The notes under the pieces were generated by a model. The model saw only the letters and a list, made by a program, of their open reading frames with translations. It ran no database searches and was not told the origin of the DNA. Below, in pieces: positions 59,168 to 64,000 of a DNA stretch of 64,000 nucleotides. Positions within the stretch are counted from its first letter, which is position 1. The number at the start of each line of letters is the position of its first letter. A program made the translations under genes and the position numbers. This stretch comes from CAYTPI01 sp964439625 (GTDB taxonomy: Bacteria > Chloroflexota > Anaerolineae > Aggregatilineales > UBA3940): contig CAYTPI010000020.1 of the NCBI GenBank assembly GCA_964439625.1, positions 8,212-72,211 of the forward strand, written 5' to 3'.

Positions 59168-59958
59168 AGAAGCATTATCATAGCACCAAAGCGGCCTGTT
59201 TTGCCGTATTCTGCACGGTGCGAAAAGTACAAATCTGTATTTGAAGCGGTACTAATATTTGCTGTCTCAATCTGAGAAAGACCACATTCTTCGAGCAGCA
59301 TGCGGTTCGCCGCCCATAAATCTAAGTATGGGTTCGATGTATCTCCGTTCGGATAGGAAAATAAGGCAGCAGCGGTTCGCTCACCAAAGGCATCCTCAAA
59401 TTCAGTTTTTATTTCTTCCCCAACCTCATAATCATTTGGCCCAATCGACGGCCCTATCACGGCAGTTATCGTGCGTGGGTTCGCATCGTATTGTTCGACC
59501 ATTGCGTAGACGGTTTTCGCCGCTATTTTTGCGACTGTCCCACGCCAGCCTGCATGTGCAATGCCTACGACCCTGGCCTTGGGTTCAAAAAATAGAATTG
59601 GGACACAATCTGCAAAGCGCATTAACAAAGGTAAATGTGGCACATCAGTTATGATTGCATCACCTTCTGGGATGCTTTCATTTGGCGTTGGTTGAGAGAC
59701 AGCCACCACGTGATGACCATGTACCTGCCGAGTTGTTGCAATATTTTTTACGTCTGTGCCCAACATTTTTGCCATACGCTTTAAATTTTGTGTAACGTGA
59801 GCACGCTTATCACCAACCGTCACACCAATGTTGAGGGTATTATAAGGCGCCTTGCTGAGGCCGCCTACTCTAGTAAATACAGCATGGGTAACGCCTACCT
59901 GCGCTGTTAACAAGAGTGATTGATACGCTAGAAGCCCATTTAGATCAGTGTATAACAT
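59164..59958 (-). CDS. pgeF: PgeF/YfiH-family (laccase-domain) purine nucleoside or peptidoglycan-editing enzyme
   Basis: A 264-residue copper/zinc-type 'multi-copper polyphenol oxidase' family protein. Members clip purine nucleosides and, in some bacteria, correct L-Ser in peptidoglycan precursors. Conserved parts: 'HAVFTRVGGLSKAPYNTLNI', 'ATTRQVHGHHVVAV' with metal His, 'LMRFADCVPILFFEPKARV' with Cys, 'GIAHAGWRGTVAKIAAKTV' with His, and 'VIGPSIGPNDYEVGEEIK'. All metal ligands of the family appear present. ATG 59958 is preferred because the upstream extension to TTG 59994 is unlike the family; no strong ribosome binding site decides it. It heads the block with yggS. Confidence 0.92.
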   Translation of the reverse strand: MLYTDLNGLLAYQSLLLTAQVGVTHAVFTRVGGLSKAPYNTLNIGVTVGDKRAHVTQNLKRMAKMLGTDVKNIATTRQVHGHHVVAVSQPTPNESIPEGDAIITDVPHLPLLMRFADCVPILFFEPKARVVGIAHAGWRGTVAKIAAKTVYAMVEQYDANPRTITAVIGPSIGPNDYEVGEEIKTEFEDAFGERTAAALFSYPNGDTSNPYLDLWAANRMLLEECGLSQIETANISTASNTDLYFSHRAEYGKTGRFGAMIMLL

Positions 59959-60156
59959 GTTAAAAAGTGTAGCGCGACAGCGAAAAAAGCCCAATGGATA
60001 TGTCAGTTACTAACATTTCTCTAAAAGAGCGTGCCATACTTGAGGGCCGCTTGTTACTTTAGTTAACAACACTTCGAGTAAAACATGCACGCATCTTTAA
60101 AGGTTGTAGATGTGAAATATATGCATAATTGACTTGACGGGACAGGGGAAGTTTGC

Positions 60157-60861
60157 ATGGCTGATATACTAATCATTGATGATAATCCAGACATTCTCGG
60201 TACATTAGGCCTTGCCCTCGGCAAAGAAGGATATACCATTTCTTTAGCAGACTCAGCCCAAGACGCACATATCAAGCTGGCACAGGAAGTGCCAGACATG
60301 ATCTTGTTGGATATCATGATGCCGGGCCAAGATGGAATCAGCTTCTGTGGGGAACTTCGCCAGCAGGAGGCGTTTCGCTTAGTGCCGATCATTTTCATGA
60401 GCACATTATCCCAGACCGACGATATTGTTCGCGGGCTTGATGCAGGCGGAGATGACTACATTACGAAACCAATCAGCTTCAAAGAACTAAGTGCTCGTGT
60501 CCGTAGTACACTCAGACGTCGGGCTACCGTCGAACACGACGATAATCCGAATAAGCATCTCATCGAAGCAAACGGCCTACAACTTAACACACATACATTT
60601 CAGGTACAGATGCCAACGGGTGAAGCTATTCAGTTAACGAGTACGGAGTATCGGCTCTTGCATTATTTGATGAATAATCCGGGGCAAGCCCATGGTGTTC
60701 ATACATTGTTAGATGCCGTCTGGCATTACCCCAACGGCACCGGTGACCCTGACCTTGTACGTGCGCACATCCGCAACTTAAGGCAGAAGATCGAAGACGA
60801 TCCCAAAAATCCGCTGTTCATACAGACGATCCACGGGATTGGTTATATGGTTCAGGCCTAA
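60157..60861 (+). CDS. OmpR/PhoB-family response regulator
   Basis: A 234-residue DNA-binding regulator. Receiver domain (1-120): acidic pair 'ILIIDDNPD', phospho-acceptor Asp52 in 'MILLDIMMPGQDG', and Lys in 'YITKPISFKEL'. A winged-helix OmpR-type domain follows (about 135-234, 'LTSTEYRLLHYLMNNPGQAH', 'VRAHIRNLRQKIEDDPKNP', 'IQTIHGIGYM'). No histidine kinase lies next to it, so it is an orphan in this window. A short dyad, AACTCT/AGAGTT (60873-60892), follows the stop. Confidence 0.95.
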   Translation: MADILIIDDNPDILGTLGLALGKEGYTISLADSAQDAHIKLAQEVPDMILLDIMMPGQDGISFCGELRQQEAFRLVPIIFMSTLSQTDDIVRGLDAGGDDYITKPISFKELSARVRSTLRRRATVEHDDNPNKHLIEANGLQLNTHTFQVQMPTGEAIQLTSTEYRLLHYLMNNPGQAHGVHTLLDAVWHYPNGTGDPDLVRAHIRNLRQKIEDDPKNPLFIQTIHGIGYMVQA

Positions 60862-60961
60862 TCCAGATAACAAACTCTTTGCAAATAGAGTTAAAATAGT
60901 TACGATCTCAAGCATACGATTATTGACGCGAGAAAGTGCGACCACTGTGCCTCCCCATAGC

Positions 60962-61513
60962 ATGGACATTCACTTAAATATCAAAATTAGACCAGCCAAA
61001 GAAGACGACTTAGCAAAATTAGAATGGGGAGGGGAATACTGGAAGTACCGTCGAATATTTGCGCGGACATACCAAGATCAAGTTGGGGGAAACCGACTAA
61101 TGCTTGTCGCAGCAACCAACGAATTCCCTATCGGGCAAATATTCGTTCAATTTACTAAAGGAAATGCAGCCTATGCTGACGGGCGCACCCGAGCCTACCT
61201 GTATGCGCTGCGGGTCATGGAACCATTTCGCAGACAAGGGATTGGCACCAAGCTGATAGAGGCAGGGGAACGCGCTGCCTTAGACCAACATTTTTCAGTG
61301 GTCACAATTGCCGTCGCGAAAGACAACCCCGAAGCACTCCGCTTATATGAACGCCTTGGCTACACAAAGTTCGGAGAAGACCCTGGACGCTGGAGTTTTA
61401 CCGACCCCGCAGGCAAAGTCCACCATATATCAGAGCCGTGTTATGCAATGTCTAAGCTCCTTAGTGATGTTAATGTGCCAGTTGCCACTAAGGTCAACGG
61501 CATCAGTAGGTAA
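60962..61513 (+). CDS. GNAT family N-acetyltransferase
   Basis: A 183-residue acyltransferase. The acetyl-CoA motif A reads 'LRVMEPFRRQGIGTKLIEAG' (RRQGIGT), and 'DNPEALRLYERLGYTKFGED' is the conserved end of motif B. Residues 1-60 hold 'IKIRPAKEDDLAKLEWGGEY', typical of this small branch. The substrate is unknown; members may acetylate amines on proteins, antibiotics or metabolites. ATG 60962 is used because the frame upstream is unlike the family. A conventional ribosome binding site is not evident. It stands between an orphan regulator and a GT-C-like gene. Confidence 0.88.
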   Translation: MDIHLNIKIRPAKEDDLAKLEWGGEYWKYRRIFARTYQDQVGGNRLMLVAATNEFPIGQIFVQFTKGNAAYADGRTRAYLYALRVMEPFRRQGIGTKLIEAGERAALDQHFSVVTIAVAKDNPEALRLYERLGYTKFGEDPGRWSFTDPAGKVHHISEPCYAMSKLLSDVNVPVATKVNGISR

Positions 61514-61539
61514 GCGCAACTGATGCCTACGATACCCTC

Positions 61540-63219
61540 ATGAGCCTACTTCGTACACTGTTTGACAGGTATTATCTTGGCCTTGTGCTTGCGCTTGTCA
61601 TCATGATTGGATTCAAGACCACTCTTCTCATCACAGATTCAATTACATTCGACTCCGATGAGGCCATCATTGGCCTGATGGCAAAGCATATTCTTGGCGG
61701 TGACCTGCCGCTTTTCTTTTATGGTCAAGCCTATATGGGTTCGCTGGATGCTTTGCTCGTCGCCGGAGCATTTGCGTTGCTGGGCCAGCAGGTTGTGGTG
61801 ATTCGCGTGGTTCAAGTTGTACTTGGTGCTGGCGTCATCATTACGACATACACTCTTGCTTACCGGCTCACGCAACACGACAGTAACGACCTGCCCACTG
61901 GAACAGTTGCACTCGCAGGAACAATCGCTGCGATGCTGCTCGCCATCCCTCCTGTTTTATATAATCTATATACAACAGCAACGCTCGGCAACTACGTCGA
62001 GACGTTACTGCTTAATAACATCATCTGGTTAATTGGCTTGGATATATTAACGGGTCAAAAGTCAGCAAGAGGTTGGTGGTTCGCACTTGGCCTGCTGGCG
62101 GGGATTGGCTGGTGGAGTATGGCCTTGATCGTCATCAGTATTGCGCCGCTAATGCTTGTTGGCGTCTGGAACTTTCGTAGGCGCCTGCCGATCCGACGCA
62201 TTTTCTTTCTTATAGCAGGTTTTCTTGTGGGCGCCTTCCCTTGGATCATCGGTACATTTCAACTTGGGACAGAAGAAACCATCGGCGACGTATTAGGGGC
62301 TTTTGTCTCCGGCGGACAGAGCGAGGCATCTTCAGAGCTTGCCGCAAGAGCCATCAATGCGCTCATATTTAACCTGCCTGCTACCTTCGGGCTACGGCCT
62401 CCTTGGGGGTTGACGTGGTTTGTGCTGCCCGTTGGCATACTTATTTGTATTATTTATCTCATCGTAAATTGGCGCGCCTTTCGACGTATTTGGCATAAAG
62501 AAGAAACAACTTATGTAAGATACGCCCTTGCCTGTTACATCGGCGGCATGGTACTGTTGATCGGGTTGTTCATCGGTAGCCCGTTCGGGAGAGATATTAC
62601 AGGTCGGTATCTATTGCCATTGGTGCCTATCTTTGCCATTCTGTTAGGCAATTTTACCGGAAGAGCAGTGTCTGGCCTGGAAGTTGGTACAGGGTTTCAG
62701 CGCTATGTCTTACCTCCCCTAGGGGTAGCTATACTGTTGAGTTACAATCTAATTGGCAACGTTCACTCAATTCAAGAGAACCCTCCGGGATTAACCACCC
62801 AATTCGACCCGATCAGCCATATTCCACATGATCACGATGCGGATCTAATTGCATTTCTCGATTCGATTGACGTTAACCGCGGCTACAGTAACTATTGGTT
62901 AGCTTATCGCTTTGCCTTTATAACGGATGAAGACCTCATTCTGCTGCCGCGCATTCCCTATAAGAGCGACCTCAGCTATACGCCTGATGATAATCGCTAC
63001 AAACCGTATAACGATTTGCTTGCGGAGGCGGACAGGGTAGTCTACATCACAGGCAATCATCCAACCCTTGATGCTGCCATGCGCAAACGGTTTCAAGACT
63101 TAGGGATTACGTTCAAAGAGCAAACAATTGGACCATACACTGTCTTTTACGACCTCCCTTTCCACATCACGCCAGAGGAACTAAGGGCTTTCGGTGTGAC
63201 CACCGACCCGTCACTGTAA
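61540..63219 (+). CDS. Polytopic GT-C-like membrane protein (FDSDEA type)
   Basis: A 559-residue protein with about 12 membrane segments. After TM1 comes 'DSITFDSDEAIIGLMAKHIL' and 'LPLFFYGQAYMGSLDALLVA', a pattern shared by a large set of bacterial membrane proteins placed near the PMT/GT39 group; the Asp/Glu cluster is the expected catalytic feature. 'YTTATLGNYVETLLLNNIIW' and 'GWWSMALIVISIAPLMLVG' are further matches. The C-terminal 110 residues form a soluble outer part. No glycan gene other than this is adjacent, so it is an outlying member of the same functional class. Confidence 0.78.
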   Translation: MSLLRTLFDRYYLGLVLALVIMIGFKTTLLITDSITFDSDEAIIGLMAKHILGGDLPLFFYGQAYMGSLDALLVAGAFALLGQQVVVIRVVQVVLGAGVIITTYTLAYRLTQHDSNDLPTGTVALAGTIAAMLLAIPPVLYNLYTTATLGNYVETLLLNNIIWLIGLDILTGQKSARGWWFALGLLAGIGWWSMALIVISIAPLMLVGVWNFRRRLPIRRIFFLIAGFLVGAFPWIIGTFQLGTEETIGDVLGAFVSGGQSEASSELAARAINALIFNLPATFGLRPPWGLTWFVLPVGILICIIYLIVNWRAFRRIWHKEETTYVRYALACYIGGMVLLIGLFIGSPFGRDITGRYLLPLVPIFAILLGNFTGRAVSGLEVGTGFQRYVLPPLGVAILLSYNLIGNVHSIQENPPGLTTQFDPISHIPHDHDADLIAFLDSIDVNRGYSNYWLAYRFAFITDEDLILLPRIPYKSDLSYTPDDNRYKPYNDLLAEADRVVYITGNHPTLDAAMRKRFQDLGITFKEQTIGPYTVFYDLPFHITPEELRAFGVTTDPSL

Positions 63220-63227
63220 ACCCAACA

Positions 63228-63404
63228 AATATTAGCAGGCCAGGCAGTCAGATAAGCAATGTCATCAGCAGAGAGATGCAGGGACGGTTGATTGTGCTGA
63301 TGACAATAGGCAACGAGACCAGCCAGTAAGTTGACAAGGAAGTTGTTTGAACGGCTGTGCTTGGAATGGTCAATCTGAGAGATGTAGGATTGTGCAAGAT
63401 TATG
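63228..63404 (-). pseudogene. Remnant of a DDE transposase C-terminus (IS982-like)
   Basis: The minus strand encodes 'SQIDHSKHSRSNNFLVNLLA' and 'GLVAYCHQHNQPSLHLS', close to the end of IS982-type transposases (IEHSRHR...NLxAGLIAYCHQPKKPSL). The 5' part is missing: the frame breaks at an AT-rich run (63409-63421). It has no start and no stop of its own; the frame runs on into the 3' end of the neighbouring gene. A decayed insertion is the best reading. The exact family needs a search. Confidence 0.6.
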
Positions 63405-63489
63405 GGCTTTATATATATATTCATTTATTGGTTGAGCGGCGGTATAGTGTATAAGGTGATTAAATTACTGTAATTCAAAGAAATAAGAT

Positions 63490-63735
63490 ATGTCACTTCA
63501 ATTGCTATACGGTGAAAAAGCCGAACTGACTAACCCTGAGGACGATACCTTCGCGGTCCACACCGAAATCTTCATTGATGCACCACCGGAAAAAGTGTGG
63601 GCAGTGCTGATCGATTTTGAGCGCTTGGCCGAGTGGAGTAACAACTTCATCGGTTTGGAAAGCAACTTCCGCGATGGCGGACAGATCACCTCAACGTTCA
63701 AGGGTGGGGCCGGCTGTCGTGGGGATAGTCCCTGA
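63490..63735 (+). pseudogene. Broken SRPBCC-family gene
   Basis: An 81-residue frame with the first half of a SRPBCC/polyketide-cyclase-like domain: 'VHTEIFIDAPPEKVWAVLID', 'FERLAEWSNNFIGLESNF' and 'ITSTFKGG'. Intact members have about 140-150 residues. The frame then runs into an early TGA at 63733-63735. In the +1 frame, 63704-63793 encodes 'AVVGIVPDRAFDSMVLNQ' and ends 'VKNALNDD', which would fit the last strand and C-terminal helix of such a domain. An internal deletion with a frameshift is likely. It sits between two transposase remnants. Confidence 0.6.
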
Positions 63736-63811
63736 CCGTGCGTTTGACAGCATGGTTTTGAACCAGGTTAAGAACGCGTTGAACGACGACTAAGCAAGCA
63801 CGGGCTTGCGG

Positions 63812-63870
63812 ACACGAGATCAGGTCGGCGCTATTGTGTGCAGTGGCTCTCGGATGCCCTGATCTCATGT
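63812..63870. repeat. 13-bp imperfect inverted repeat near the second transposase fragment
   Basis: ACACGAGATCAGG (63812-63824) and CCTGATCTCATGT (63858-63870) are complementary at 12 of 13 positions. They lie between the broken SRPBCC gene and the transposase fragment and could be an end structure of that insertion or a former regulatory hairpin. Confidence 0.4.
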
Positions 63871-63890
63871 CGTTTACAATACTGTGACGA

Positions 63891-64000
63891 GACCAAATCT
63901 TGCTGACGGTCGTTTAGCTCCGAGTCTATCCGACGCAGGAAGTCATGGGCTATCTGTTTGGCGTGAGCGACTCGACAGTCAGTCGGATCATTCAGCGTGT
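63891..64000 (+). pseudogene. Fragment of an IS5-like transposase (HTH/DDE_4 type), cut by the window edge
   Basis: The plus strand encodes 'DQILLTVV' then a TAG (63915-63917, where Trp might be expected), then 'LRVYPTQEVMGYLFGVSDST' and 'VSRIIQR' to the window edge. This resembles the N-terminal helix-turn-helix part of IS5-group transposases. A TGA in the same frame lies just upstream (63886-63888). The frame has no normal start here, so the copy is probably dead or starts inside the fragment. The rest lies outside the window. Confidence 0.55.

Noticed and set aside
60873..60892. Hairpin AACTCT/AGAGTT after the OmpR regulator as a terminator
   Set aside because: Only 6 base pairs, AT-rich, and no U-run.
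1..64000. tRNA, rRNA, CRISPR or prophage
   Set aside because: No T-loop-like GTTCRA element in a plausible tRNA context, no rRNA sequence, no regularly spaced repeats and no phage structural genes were seen by eye. A tRNAscan or CRISPR search could still find a weak case.

Overview
The window looks like chromosome of a Chloroflexota bacterium, most likely the Anaerolineae side of the phylum. This rests on gene content, not on a marker gene: no rRNA or tRNA was seen. The pointers are Tad-type secretion genes without an outer-membrane secretin, lipoproteins with Pro/Thr linkers and lipobox cysteines, HEAT-repeat proteins, many very large polytopic GT-C-like membrane proteins, and a base composition near 50% G+C. 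Genes are dense, often overlap by 1-4 bases, and use GTG, TTG and apparently once ATT as start codons.

Layout. 1-9 kb (mostly minus strand): a HEAT-repeat protein cut by the window edge, an Fsr-like MFS exporter, two GT2 glycosyltransferases, the MscL channel, an orphan substrate-binding lipoprotein, an anchored protein with two FlgD-like modules, and a GT-C membrane protein. 9.2-21.7 kb (plus strand): housekeeping genes, namely a TyrA-PheA fusion, FolC, Lon, a small membrane protein, Pth, Mfd, a TolB-like propeller lipoprotein and an HNH nuclease. 21.8-30.5 kb (minus strand): HPF, then the operon tadZ/cpaE-tadA-tadB-tadC-comF behind a recognisable promoter, followed upstream by a DegS-like kinase and its NarL/DegU-type regulator. 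30.6-54.4 kb: a surface-glycan island with about ten polytopic GT-C/YfhO-like proteins, a polyprenyl glycosylphosphotransferase, an O-antigen-ligase-like protein with TPRs, a dolichyl-phosphate-mannose-synthase-like enzyme, a GT2 enzyme and a methyltransferase. 54.5-61.5 kb: a zinc-ribbon coiled-coil protein, a P-loop/HEAT ATPase, the conserved pgeF-yggS-yggT-yggU block, an OmpR regulator and a GNAT acetyltransferase. 61.5-64 kb: one more GT-C-like protein, then a decayed zone with remnants of two transposases and a broken SRPBCC gene.

How it fits together. The glycan island has an initiating phosphotransferase, a possible source of lipid-linked mannose, many GT-C candidates that would use lipid-linked sugars, and a ligase/polymerase. 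No Wzx flippase or Wzz-like chain-length protein was seen here. Within the island a two-gene module (A: about 550 aa; B: YfhO-like, about 700 aa) is duplicated in tandem as A-B-A'-B'. The second A copy has an in-frame TAA after codon 488, beyond which 56 more codons of conserved sequence stay open and end in an ATGA overlap with the next gene. The Tad operon lacks pilin and prepilin peptidase genes and ends in a ComF-type gene.

The observations most worth checking are the interrupted A' gene, the apparent AUU start of the GT2 gene at 4193, the Arg-for-Lys Walker A motif of the HEAT ATPase, the kinase with a degenerate ATP-binding domain beside the Tad operon, and the TyrA-PheA fusion with an altered dehydratase active site. 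I did not find an unambiguous new system. The nearest candidates are the Tad-ComF-kinase neighbourhood and the duplicated A-B glycan module.
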